DNA of 64,000 bases from Parelaphostrongylus tenuis. Taxonomy: Eukaryota; Nematoda; Chromadorea; Rhabditida; Metastrongylidae. The stretch is taken from positions 78,158-142,157 of the forward strand of contig JAHQIW010006010.1 in NCBI GenBank assembly GCA_019055375.1, in the 5' to 3' direction. Below are positions 51,001-60,528 of the stretch, one piece after another (positions within the stretch are counted from its first letter, which is position 1; each line of letters starts with the position of its first letter). Position numbers and translations under genes: made by a program. The notes below the pieces were generated by a model that saw nothing but the letters and a program-made list of their open reading frames with translations, was not told the origin of the DNA and ran no database searches.

Positions 51001-52827
51001 AGTCTACTTTACTAGTGAGTACAATGCCACGAATAGGCCTGAACGAGAGGTCACCCTTCGTTTTGCCTTCAGCTAGAGTCTCAGATAAGTTTGAGGTTCT
51101 AAATAAGCAGCAGACGGAGATCAGATCCAGCGAAACTGAATTAAGATTTTATTTCCCTGGTCGTCCAATATCTGATGGAAATTTCTGCATTGTTAATAGG
51201 CCATAGTTAGCTTCCACTTCACAAGTGGCACTTGCGTCTTCAAAGCTGAACTAGCTCTTACATAAAAGACAGTTGAAACAGTCAGTAGTTGAGCCCTATA
51301 TCCTAAATAATTAAGTAGACTATATTATATATTCAAAAGTTTAGTGATATACTGAATTGTGAACCTCGAGCGGGAGTTGAACCCGCGCCTCACCCTTTTC
51401 GAGTCGGTAAATAAATTGAACTATCTTTTTTTCCGGTGGATTATCTCCTAATTGATACACCACCTGGGACATCTGACGAGCACATATCTTTGGTGCAGTT
51501 TCTTCTTCAAGCAGGAAGTCTTGATGGTGCTGTCATAGTCACTACTCCACAAGAGGTTTCGCTACTTGACGTTCGGAAAGAGGTGAGTTCAACGTTTTCT
51601 AACTCACAGCATTTGAAGATTAGTTTTTTTCCTTCTACATGACCCTTTATCATCATATACTTTATGGATCCAAACATCTCTTGCATTCGATCCGTTTCCT
51701 TGTTCTCGTCCCCCGCAAATGTCTCCAAACAATTCACTTGTGGCTTCGCCTGCTGCTTGAGGATTTCGTCTTTAATTATGAATGTTGCCAATGCTGGTCG
51801 AGACGATTTTCGTTGTGATCTTAGAAGTAGCCAACTTAATTGTGTTCCTAGGAGTTGCTGATTTATCGCAAGAGTTGGGGAGAGGATGTAACCAGCACTT
51901 TGCTTCCCGATACACCGCATTACTAACCACTGCACTATTCCACCATCGAGATTCATTACCCTTCGAAAAAAATTTGCATTTGCATTTCAGGTGAGTTTCT
52001 GCCGTAAAACGAAGGTACCGATTTTGGGTGTTGTCGAGAACATGGCTAAATTTGTTTGCCCACATTGTAATCATGCTAGCATTCTCTTCCCTTCAACTAC
52101 AGGTGTGGTATTCAATGTTGTTGAAATTTTTTTAGTTAGCTTTATTGCAAGGTAGGAGATCTAAGCGCCATTTTCACGCAGTATTTTAGGAGGCGCAGCA
52201 ACTATGTGTGACGAAGGAAAGATAGATTTGCTGGCTCAGTTGCCACTAGAGCCTGCTCTTGCTCAGGTGAGCGCCGCTATTATGTACCTTGTTCTTGGCA
52301 AATGAGTTTAGAAAGGAGTCGGGAGATTTCATAGCCATGATCGATTTGTTGTTTCAGCATTCATGGAACGAGTTCTACAAAGATTTCGTTTTCCTTTTGC
52401 TTATTTACCACTTAGATAAATCACCGCTATGTCAAGTTTTCATTTCACTTGACGTGCAGTGATACATGTTTGGCGCCGTTACCCTTAGTTGTCGGGGAAC
52501 GGCTGAACCGAGAGACATGGTTCCTCATGAGGCTTGCTAGAAAGCCGAAGCGTACGCATAACAATATAAGTACCTTACTAGACCTCTAAAGGGACCAAAA
52601 TATGCTCTTACATTTAGCGATAGTTGAAAAGTACACGGCGTCTGCTTAGACTTTAATTTAGCTCAGGCTACCATAGACCAAAGTATTGAGGTATAATATA
52701 GTTTCAAACCTGAACACCTTTTCAGGCCTTGGATAATGGCGAAGATTTCTTTGAGAAATATCCAGACTCAGCCATGACGAAAGCATTTCTCGAATTGGCC
52801 AAGAATTTGGAAAGCATTCTAGCATAA
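48007..52827 (+). CDS. nubp-1: NUBP1/NBP35 cytosolic Fe-S scaffold P-loop ATPase, nine exons, 314 aa
   Basis: Exons are 48007-48105, 48633-48716, 48832-48921, 48999-49146, 50059-50144, 51436-51582, 51991-52102, 52190-52266 and 52726-52827 (TAA); all phases agree. NBP35 builds and hands over 4Fe-4S clusters in the cytosolic assembly pathway. The N-terminal motif C13-X13-C27-X2-C30-X5-C36 is exactly that of NBP35, and its fourth Cys confirms the exon 1/2 junction. The deviant Walker A is [10 protein letters not shown] (66-75), the Mg2+/switch segments are DVDICGPS and [10 protein letters not shown] (176-185), and the scaffold CPHC is at 241-244. Exon 6 is certain from homology, but its left border reads TTTTTTCCG|GTGGAT with no AG. 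Exon 2 uses GTTAAG. Introns carry S1, S2, tRNA-like and P1 repeats. Confidence 0.93.
48258..48485 (+). repeat. S1 SINE-like element, copy 5 (nubp-1 intron 1, plus strand)
   Basis: Begins TGGCCCAGTGGTTGTGATG, continues through AGCTCCACCCTCAACGCTCC and CTCGAGATTGCAAGG, and ends GCACTGTGAAGACGGATCAG. It is the only S1 copy here in the forward orientation. Confidence 0.75.
49281..49479. mobile_element. 199-bp fold-back element built on a tRNA-like sequence
   Basis: Arms 49281-49334 and 49426-49479 are inverted repeats with 50 of 54 positions matching (ends CCAGTGTTATAGAGT). The left arm contains the T-arm and acceptor half of the tRNA-like sequence 49312-49384 (-), and the right arm holds an inverted copy of that half. 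It looks like a MITE or fold-back that captured a tRNA-like unit. It lies in nubp-1 intron 4. Confidence 0.8.
49312..49384 (-). tRNA. tRNA-like sequence, probably pseudogene (anticodon GGA)
   Basis: 73 nt. A 7-bp acceptor stem (GCGTCAG with TTGGCGC, including G-T pairs), anticodon stem CATTC/GAGTG with loop CCGGAAA (formal anticodon GGA), and a perfect T-arm GCGGG-TTCTAGT-CCCGC. Position 33 is C instead of U, and the unit is embedded in a fold-back repeat, so a functional tRNA is unlikely. Confidence 0.4.
50378..50447 (-). repeat. Gly-type tRNA-like sequence
   Basis: The minus strand reads GCGTCGGTGGTCTAGTGGTA and an anticodon arm TACCC(GTGGTAT)GGGTG, formally anticodon GGT with U33. The T-arm region is CCGGTTTAGCTCCCG, where box B is damaged. 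Confidence 0.5.
50735..50806 (+). repeat. Gly-type tRNA-like sequence
   Basis: TACTCGCTAGTGTAGTGGTAGCACGC followed by CTGGGTTCAACTCCC. The stem pairing is partial. Confidence 0.45.
51364..51410 (-). repeat. Truncated tRNA-like sequence (3' half)
   Basis: The minus strand has GCGGGTTCAACTCCCGCTCGAG, an intact T-arm with part of the anticodon arm; the 5' half is missing. It ends 25 bp before the odd splice site of nubp-1 exon 6. Confidence 0.5.
51640..51957 (-). repeat. S2 SINE-like element, copy 2 (nubp-1 intron 6)
   Basis: Shares with 45045-45385 the box-A/box-B head, the CCTAGGA block, the CTCAAGCAGCAGGCGAAGCC-type block, and the orientation. A fragment of its 3' end also appears near 56150-56215. 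Confidence 0.55.
52437..52620 (+). repeat. P1 repeat copy with hammerhead-like core (nubp-1 intron 8)
   Basis: It shares CACTTGACGTGCAGTG, ACATGTT and GGCTTGCTAGAAAGCC-type sequence with 57104-57290. Its stem II is perfect, GGCTT(GCTAGA)AAGCC at 52531-52546. The core strands are damaged: CTCATGA for CTGATGA and GAAG for GAAA. Confidence 0.6.
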
Positions 52828-53076
52828 AGACAAACTTAACAGCCCAGCCATCACTCTTGCATTCCCTTTGTCTCCGGTTGTTAGTTTGGAAAAATTTTGT
52901 GTATATGTTGTTACTCCTTGTAATGTCAAGTTGCTTGTTGAGATTGATTATACATAAAATGTTTGATGAACGTTCATGAGAAATCACAACTAATCTGGCT
53001 TCCAAGAATATTCTCGAATATTCTCATTCTTTGTATCCGTGACGTTGCGAACAGCAGCCTTTATCAGTCTGCTTGA

Positions 53077-53236
53077 CCCTTTCGCGACCGTGGGCCCACG
53101 GCCTTTGGATCTCTAACCCCCGGTGTGCCATTGTTGAACGCAGCACGCTGGGATAGAGATACTGGCGAGGTCGAGCAGATCGTCCAGAGTTGCTAGTTAT
53201 GAATGCGGTGGCCGTTGGTCCACGCTCGCGAGAGGG
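53077..53236. mobile_element. 160-bp MITE with TTAA target and CCC ends
   Basis: Terminal inverted repeats CCCTTTCGCGACCGTGG and (reverse complement of right end) CCCTCTCGCGAGCGTGG match at 23 of the first 27 positions. The right flank is TTAA and the left TTGA, a mutated TTAA. TTAA targets and CCC termini are typical of piggyBac-type elements. It sits between nubp-1 and oxsm. Confidence 0.7.
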
Positions 53237-53314
53237 TTAATTCGAACTGTTAAGTTTTTTTTTTCTCAATATGAGAAATGTGGAGTAGGCTGGGTATTGA
53301 AACTTGTAGTAAAA

Positions 53315-53324
53315 TGTATTTCAG
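53315..53324 (+). other. Putative spliced-leader acceptor of oxsm
   Basis: ATGTATTTCAG followed by CTGTAGGAGTTG and an ATG 24 bp on. No upstream exon for this gene was found. Confidence 0.5.
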
Positions 53325-53348
53325 CTGTAGGAGTTGCTCTTTCGAGTG

Positions 53349-56300
53349 ATGACCTTTTTAGATCACTTTAGGATCGTTATGCATCGGGTAGTGATCACCG
53401 GCATGGGGGCCATCACTCCATACGGTACGGGTGTGCAGTTGTTCCAAAAAATGTTACTTGAAGGACGTTCAGCACTGAAATTCTCGGATCAGCTCGGTTT
53501 TACGGTGAGGTTTTCCTTGTATTTGAATATACAAGCGTCCAAGTGGTAACTTTTTATGTAAAGCGGTGCTCTTCTGTCGATGAGCTGAAAATTAATGTGG
53601 AGCGATGCTCACAAGACGCCTTCGAGTGAGAAGAATGTGTCAATCCAAGCGTTCATGCATTCTAGTAAGATCTCTGCTGCTACATTTTAGTAGGATGCGT
53701 GTGGCGCAGTGTCTAGAGGAGGCCTGAGACCCATGGTCGATGGTCCAACCTGCGCTCAAGGCTCAGCAGGCCTTCCATCCCTCCTGGGTCGGCGAATTGG
53801 TACCTGAGTTATCTGAGAGAATAGCAGCACTGATTCTATACATTGGTGTGCCACAGCGATTCATTATGAAGCTAGATATGCCTTCAATCGCCTCTGACGA
53901 TGTTAATGAAGTCAAATACTCTGCGCACCCCTTAGAGATTGAACAATACCGAGAACTTTATTCTTTTATCCTTTTATAATTTGATTAGACTTCATACGTG
54001 GCAGTGCAATTCATGCTAACAAACTGTGTACCTCATTCCAAGCTGGGAAGTTACGTGTTTGAAGATTCCATTTTAGTAGCCTTAGAGTCTGGCAGCTTAT
54101 CGTTTCATCGTAGCAAGGGTTCCCCTGGAATTTGATTTAAAGTTATATCAGTGAAGTTGTTCAGCCAACATGCAGGGTGAACCAGGCTTTAAAAGGTTTC
54201 TAAATTCTTATCTAGAAGTGGAAACAAAGAGTGATATCTTGTCAAGACTCAACAACAACAAGATTTGCTTTGATTGAATATACTGACAAGGCGACAAGCA
54301 ATTGATTACCACCTAATCAGTACCAAAATGACTAATCTGGAGCTTCAGTGAGTGGATGTTGTTCAACTACCAGTCAAATGACAATGCGCGTCGATCAGTG
54401 ACTGATATGTTTTGTTTGCAATCATATGTATGCTCAAGCTTCCACCCATTGGATGCTTATAGACATTACACTTTCCTTTAAGGTTGGAGCAATTCCAGAA
54501 GGCGCTGCTGATTATAGCCGATGGAGCCCCGGTCAGCAACGTGAAATGGGCAAGGCGAGCCAGCTGGCGCTCTTGGCCGCTGAAGAGGTAAGAGGATCTC
54601 TCTCATGGGACTCTGAAATCTAAGGTCATGTAAGTGTAGACCACACTCTCAGGTAATGTCAATGTCTCAAGCGCAATCCTTAGATCATCATGAGACGTTA
54701 GTTAACATTGGTACCGGCGTTGCCGATTTGCTTGAGATTGCTAAAACATCGACATTGATACATAATGAGCAGTCAAGGTGAGTATCTGAAACGTGTACTC
54801 GTTGTGAGAGGAAAACTATGCAATGACTTCGTTGGCCCCAATATTTGCAAAATGAAGTTTTGAATTTTTATTCTTGCATTTTTAGCATTTTGAAGTCTAA
54901 GTAGGCAATTGAATGTTCTCATCAAAGGATAAAGACTAGCGCTCTTGGCACTGATCAATCCCTGAGAGATGCCTTATGAACTTGATTTCATGAGGCATCG
55001 TTTGAGGTGATTGAAGGCTTATTAAACCACTAAAATATCGTGGTGATCTGCCGATGTGGCAAGTCAGTGCTGCTATCCTCCTATATTAGTCTGATATCAA
55101 CTCATCGACCCCAGAGAGACGGGAAGTTCAGTGGATTTCGAGGGTGGAATTGAACCGTCGACTGTGTGCGTATCGTAGGGTAGCTCTAACCCGGTACGCC
55201 AGACGCGCCTGTCGTCGTTCTGGAAGCTTATTTTTTTGAAGTGCTGCAATTCTTGTTGGCAGCAATCTCACCAAATGGTCTTGTTTATATGTTTTGTTTT
55301 CTGAAGTCCATTACTAAACTTCGTTCTGTCATTGTAGGCTAATAGTCGTCTTATCCATTAAGTTTTTCCTCTTTAAAGGAAAGTCTCACCTTATTTCGTT
55401 CCACGAATCTTGACCAACATGCCGGCGGGATACGTTGCTATGAAGTGAGTGCGCCCTCCTAGCTCAGTTTTGCAACCGTTTTCTATTCAAAACCTCTGAA
55501 GTTTTTCGGTATCAGTTTATTGTTATAAAAGTTTCTTTTTTAACTTTGGAGGTATCAGATGATGGGCGGTGCCGAAAGTGCTTCAACTGCTTGCGCCACG
55601 GGTCTTCATTGTATAGGTTGGTAATTTCCTACGGTTTAACTCCGATGGCATTTGATTCCTTGCTCTCTTCCGTCTTTTTAACGATCATTTTTCTATTTAG
55701 GAAATGCGTTTCACGCTGTTAGACATGGTTGGGCACGGCGAGCCATTGCTGGTGCGACGGAGAGCTGTGTGAATCCGATAGCATTGACTGGGTTCGATAG
55801 GTATGTGTCACAGTATTTCGAAGATGTTGCAAAGTAAGTAGTACGAACTAATGATGACTTGATTCTATTTGCAATCAAACATGATTTATACGATGGAAGC
55901 GCAACACTACTAACGTAATTTTGTGTTACACCACATAAGTTCCTGGATTCGAACGTTCTGCAGTGGAAATCAGCGACACCACGCCACTGACCAGACTAAT
56001 ATTCTCAAAAAGGAAGTAATTAGGAGCAGCACTCATGTGATCTAATTTCGTGATATGCAGAAGAACGAAAGACGGAGTTGCAGGACAATTTTAATAACTT
56101 GTTGATAGGAAGTTTTTGTGTGATGAATAAGACCTCAATGATCCTTTCAATTTTTTTGTCTACATGACTCATCATCACATATACTTGCTGATCTCAGCAA
56201 TTGCATTCACTTTGATATATGAAAATGGAGAAAACTTATCTTGATTAGCTGACGCGAGGTTGGTAAAACAGTGTGAAATTCGGCTGACGTTTCGGCGACC

Positions 56301-59300
56301 CGCCTTCTTCAGAGCCTGACGTATATAGTATTAGTCTATTTGAATGATCGGATGGTCTTATTATATGCTGCCTAGGTCACGTTAGAAGATCAACGAAGAA
56401 AGGGCGCGAGATCTCGCGTGATGGTGACGCACTCGTCCTTCCGATTCATTTCGGGTTTTGGGCTTTTATCCAAAATGCCTCAAGAGTCTTGCGCGTGGAC
56501 GTTTTTGATTCCTGCGCCAGGATTGTGACAGTCACATCAAAATCCTTGTTGTTGTGTTTTTGTGCCCTATGTAAACCTAAGGTTTGGTTTTATCTATTTT
56601 AGATTACTGTCTAGATGTTCTTTTGTGCGGATCATCCGCATTAGTTAGTCCATAAGCTCTACTTCTCAAACGAGTGTCGAGGCAGCTTCCCTTGTTTACT
56701 GCACGTTTTTGGCGTCTTCAAGTCACTGTGTCTAAATTGTATCGAAGATTTATAAGTAGACTCTTGCAATGATTTGAATTATACGATTATATTGCTAATT
56801 TGATATAAGTGGGAAAGTCATTGTTACTCTTTTGACAATTCTATGTCGAAGTTCCCTTTTTGTTGTGTAGACAGTTTCAGCATAATCTTATAGCATATTT
56901 CATGCTCTTCAAGGATCTAGCATGGCACTTCTAGTGTTAGTGCTATCGTCGAGGCTTGCTAGAATAGCACGTATTTACGTATTACTATTTTTACTTATAT
57001 TATTAAGTGAGGTCTCAAAAAACAGTCGAATAGAAAGGTGTTATCATACCCGTTTTACGAGCCATCAAGCATTTGATAGTAAACTACAACAATGTGATGT
57101 GATTTTTTTCATTTGACGTGCAGTGTAACATGTTCCGCGCCGATACTTTTAGTTCTAGGGGCTCGGTTGAGCTAAAAGACACCGTGCTACTGATGAAACT
57201 TGCTAGAAAGCCGAAACGTTTAGCACTAGAAGTACCATAAGAGTCCTCTGGAAGGCTGTGAATCTTCTGTCAAATTGTATCGAATTTCAAGCGAAATCTC
57301 AAAAAACAGTCGAATAAAAAAGCTTCAGCATAGGCTGACAGCATCATTATTGGTATCAGAACGGTTTTTTACCCTCATGCACAAGAGATGAACCAGAAAA
57401 CACATCAGTGTGCAGAGCAAATCATGAAGCATTTACAGGTTGAAAGAAACATGGAAATTCCTCTAAGAAAAATCGATCTGCTCAACGGAAATCTGAACAA
57501 AAGGGGTCGGTTGCAAAGAGCTGGGCATAGTGGACGAAGTGAAACCTGTAGAATTCACACCTAGCGTAATAAAAAAACTAAGCGTCTTCCGCACTGTCCA
57601 CATTACGTGAAGATCTGAAGGAAGCACGTTATTCGAAATTCTCCTATAACACATTGAAATACGAGGCGCACTTCTATTCACTTTTCTTCCAGGATGCGAG
57701 CTCTATCACGCGGTAATCATCCATCTTGTAGTCGTCCGTTTGACAAAAAACGCGACGGTTTTGTGCTCAGTGAAGGAGTTGGTTTGGTATTACTGGAACG
57801 GATGCAGGTAAAGAATGCATTCATCACTCGATCTCTTTTTCTCACAAATGACGAATTCTTTCAGGATGCTATAGACAGAGGTGCTCCGATTTTTGCAGAA
57901 GTGATGGGTTACGGTACGACTGCGTATTTTCTAATTTTGTTTGTCAACGATTTCACCTACAACCTATGCTAGCATTGTAAAGATGTGTCGCTGTTCACCT
58001 GAATGTCGAAGTGGTTTCATAACACGTAGTATACGTGAATTTCGAGCCACGTTTCAAAATACTTGAGTGAAATTTTGGACCAACGAAGCAGAAAATATCT
58101 CTTTAACAATTTATCATTTCCTACCTATCACATTTTAGAATTATTTGCTTTCTGGTCCATAGTATTTTTCCACGACTAAGTCCTTTTACTCAAACTTGTC
58201 AGTTTTATTAATTTTACGGAAATATTTTGAAGGTGTTTCACAGGCATTTCGTCGGACTGCTACCACATCACCAGTCCAGATCCGTCTGGCATAGGGGCAA
58301 AGTTGTCAATGCAACGAGCTATCTGCGATGCAAACCTTTCCCCTGATGACATTAGTTATGTGAATGCACACGCAACGTCAACACCGACTGGAGACACAAT
58401 CGAGGCGCTCGCTATTCGCGAAGTGTTCGGAAAACGAAAAGTCTTCGTGTCTTCTATTAAAGGTTTGTATCTGGAAATGAGAGACCGGATAATAATGTTT
58501 TCGGTTTTAAATGTTAAGAAACCATAGGGAAGCATTTGACTCGTCGTGTACAACCAAGCCATTGAATTCATATTTGGCCTGTTTATGGCGTGTTGAAGCC
58601 CATCAGTGTTGCAAGTAAATGTTTTTGTCCTACCAGAGAGTCTGGTATCAAGTAGTTGAGATACGGAGAGCTTGGTCTGTCCGGTGCGCGACAAAGAATT
58701 GATGAGCGCGCGTGTATTGCAGAACACTCTCTAATCAGTTAGTGTCATCTGTTGCCTACTGTCAACTTGATTGAACGCCGATATAATCTTCATCCACACT
58801 TTCACTTGTACTTGAGTTGCATCTGTGTTTTGCTAACTTTTCGATAAACACAAGGAACACTGCCCCCTGTGTGCTAGTCATACTGGTTATCTCCTTCAAT
58901 CTTATTCACCTCAATAATCTTCCTGCCCAGAAATTAGGTGTTCTTCAGGAGACGTGTATCTCGCAAGCTTACTTTTCTAGTTACTTTGTGAATGGTTTCA
59001 AATGTACTGTTCAAGTTTCTTATCATGTTTATCGATAACGTTTTCTAGAAAATTGGAAGGAAGTAAAAAAATGGTAGTCTAAGATGTTCCTGGGATCTTG
59101 AACCCAAATTTTTTGGTTTTCTCCATTTTTCTAAAGTAGAGAATTGCTGAAAGAGGATCATAGTTAGACCTCGTTCAGAACTTTGAATAATTTATTCCGT
59201 TATGATACCTAGCACTCTGAACGTGTTCTGATTTCAAAAGAGAGCTCTGAATTTTCTGTATTTTACTCCGCGATGCTTCATTTTTCTAATGCTGAGGAAG

Positions 59301-60051
59301 ATTAGAACACTTAGGCATGATGATGAGCCAACATTTGTCTTAATCCAAGGTTAGCTTACCGCAAATTCAGATGGTCCGCTCCAATAGTAAGGCCTTCATT
59401 ACTTTTTTTGCAGTCGTAACTCATCACAGATCAGCCTTACTGCTTCTCAAATTATTTGTTGATCAAAGAGATTGCACGTCGTAAACGTCTTTTGGATATT
59501 CCACTTGTTTTTGCTAATTTGCACATAAATGCGATGAGATAAACTGAGAAAACTCTTTGTCTGCTAGAAAGTATTGAAAAAATTTTTGCATTTTTGAATA
59601 TGCGCTGTTTCGTACGTCTTTCAAATCACATGGCGAAGTGGTACCTATAGATGTCAAATTTTTTCTTGATGATTTATTACGATGCATACAAGTGTCTTCC
59701 TGGGCTTCTCGCATCTCAGTTATTTGCCACATGATCACTTGCAACAAATCTCGTTACAAAGAAGAGCGAAATAAACTTTGTGAAGCGACTCGCATCAACA
59801 AATTTACAATTTTAGGTCACATCGGTCATCTTTTGGCAGCTGCCGGAGCTGTGGAGACAATCGCGACAGTGGAGGCGATCCGTAACTCGATTCTTCCTGC
59901 GAATCTGAATCTTGACGAGTCCGATGACGACGATGGTGTGATCCTTCTGCGTCAAGTCACTGAATGGCCGAGTCCGCGAACGGCCATTGTGAACTCGTTT
60001 GGTTTTGGTGGGACAAATGCAAGTATTGTCATAGCAGAGTGTAAATCATGA
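53349..60051 (+). CDS. oxsm: Mitochondrial 3-oxoacyl-ACP synthase (OXSM/KAS II type), ten exons, 411 aa
   Basis: Exons are 53349-53504, 54483-54587, 54653-54777, 55379-55444, 55552-55616, 55701-55800, 57693-57807, 57865-57913, 58244-58462 and 59816-60051 (TGA); the total is 412 codons in frame. The enzyme condenses malonyl-ACP with acyl-ACP in mitochondrial fatty-acid synthesis, which feeds lipoate formation. It shows [15 protein letters not shown] at the start, [17 protein letters not shown], the nucleophile in STACATG (Cys165), [26 protein letters not shown] (His303), [18 protein letters not shown] (Lys333, His338) and [10 protein letters not shown] near the end. The Cys-His-His triad is complete. 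ATG 53349 adds ten residues before the second Met (53379); either could start, and a mitochondrial presequence is not obvious. Several acceptors are unusual (TTTAAG, TTAAAG, TTGGAG). Confidence 0.93.
53697..53970 (+). repeat. S3 SINE-like element, copy 2 (oxsm intron 1)
   Basis: The head GTGGCGCAGTGTCTAGAGG (box A) and TGGTCCAACC (weak box B) are followed by CCTCCTGGGTCGGCGAATTGG, ATAGCAGCACTGATT and CTCTGACGATGTTAATGAAG. The same order of blocks is seen at 28.4 kb. Confidence 0.65.
54915..55215 (-). repeat. S3 SINE-like element, copy 3 (oxsm intron 3)
   Basis: The minus strand reads GGCGCGTCTGGCGTACCGG (box A), CGACGGTTCAATTCC (box B), then TCGATGAGTTGATATCAGAC, GATAGCAGCACTGAC and CACCTCAAACGATGCCTCATG. 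Inverted relative to the copy 1 kb upstream. Confidence 0.65.
56282..56317 (-). ncRNA. Hammerhead-ribozyme motif, best-preserved CTGAAGA type
   Basis: On the minus strand: stem I strand GGCT, CTGAAGA (56312-56306), one extra A, stem II GGCG(GGT)CGCC, GAAA (56293-56290), CGTC, then AGCC pairing fully with GGCT. The cleavage triplet would be GTC. Stem III is reduced to the palindrome ACGT, as reported for hammerheads of Penelope-like elements. Located in oxsm intron 6 and antisense to the gene. The extra A before stem II is shared by three other copies. Confidence 0.6.
56990..57300 (+). repeat. P1 repeat, longest copy (oxsm intron 6)
   Basis: Starts GTGAGGTCTCAAAAAACAGTCG and includes TTTGACGTGCAGTG and the hammerhead at 57184-57226. 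A second GAAATCTCAAAAAACAGTCGAA follows at about 57291, suggesting a tandem or circular origin of the unit (about 300 bp). Confidence 0.55.
57184..57226 (+). ncRNA. Hammerhead-ribozyme motif, CTGATGA type
   Basis: Stem I GTGCTA (57184-57189) pairs perfectly with TAGCAC (57221-57226). The core has CTGATGA (57190-57196), GAAA (57213-57216) and CGTT, giving a GTT cleavage triplet and ACGT as stem III. In stem II, CTT(GCTAGA)AAG pairs, but the two core-proximal pairs are A-C; the copy at 52.5 kb has G-C there. Confidence 0.65.
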
Positions 60052-60528
60052 CCATTCAATCACTTTCCTGTTAATTTTTCGTTCGGTGGAATCTGCGCTG
60101 ACACTGAGCGGTCTCGTATCGTATTTTCAAACTAATATGCAGTCAAAGTGGCTGTTGATTGTGTACATGTTGATTTGTTGTTCTGTGCACCAATCACCAC
60201 GTGCGTCGTGGAAATGCATGCTTGACTTTCAAATTGATCAAGCTTTTTATCGTGAAGCAGATATTAGCAAGCGAGATACTAGTTTCTTTATACTGCTACT
60301 TTGAAATTTCAAATTCTGCAGCCAGTAGAAGCATTGCATTTTTCACGGAAGCTCAGATTATCACCAGCGGTACGGTATCCACCAATACGTCATTGATGTT
60401 TGCGTTCGCAGCTACTGCAGTTGATACTGCTACTGCTAAGCGGAATCGCATACGCGACCAAACCTGTTAGGGGTTGTTGGCTGATAACTAACACAGAGAT
60501 GTTGAAGAATGAGCGGTGGTGCAAATGT
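60052..60528. other. Sequence downstream of oxsm
   Basis: Probable 3'UTR and flank. No AATAAA close to the stop was noted and no further exon was recognised before R1 copy 2. Confidence 0.4.

Noticed and set aside
52521..52546. Treating the 52.5-kb motif as an active ribozyme
   Set aside because: Both conserved core strands are mutated (CTCATGA, GAAG); only stem II is intact.
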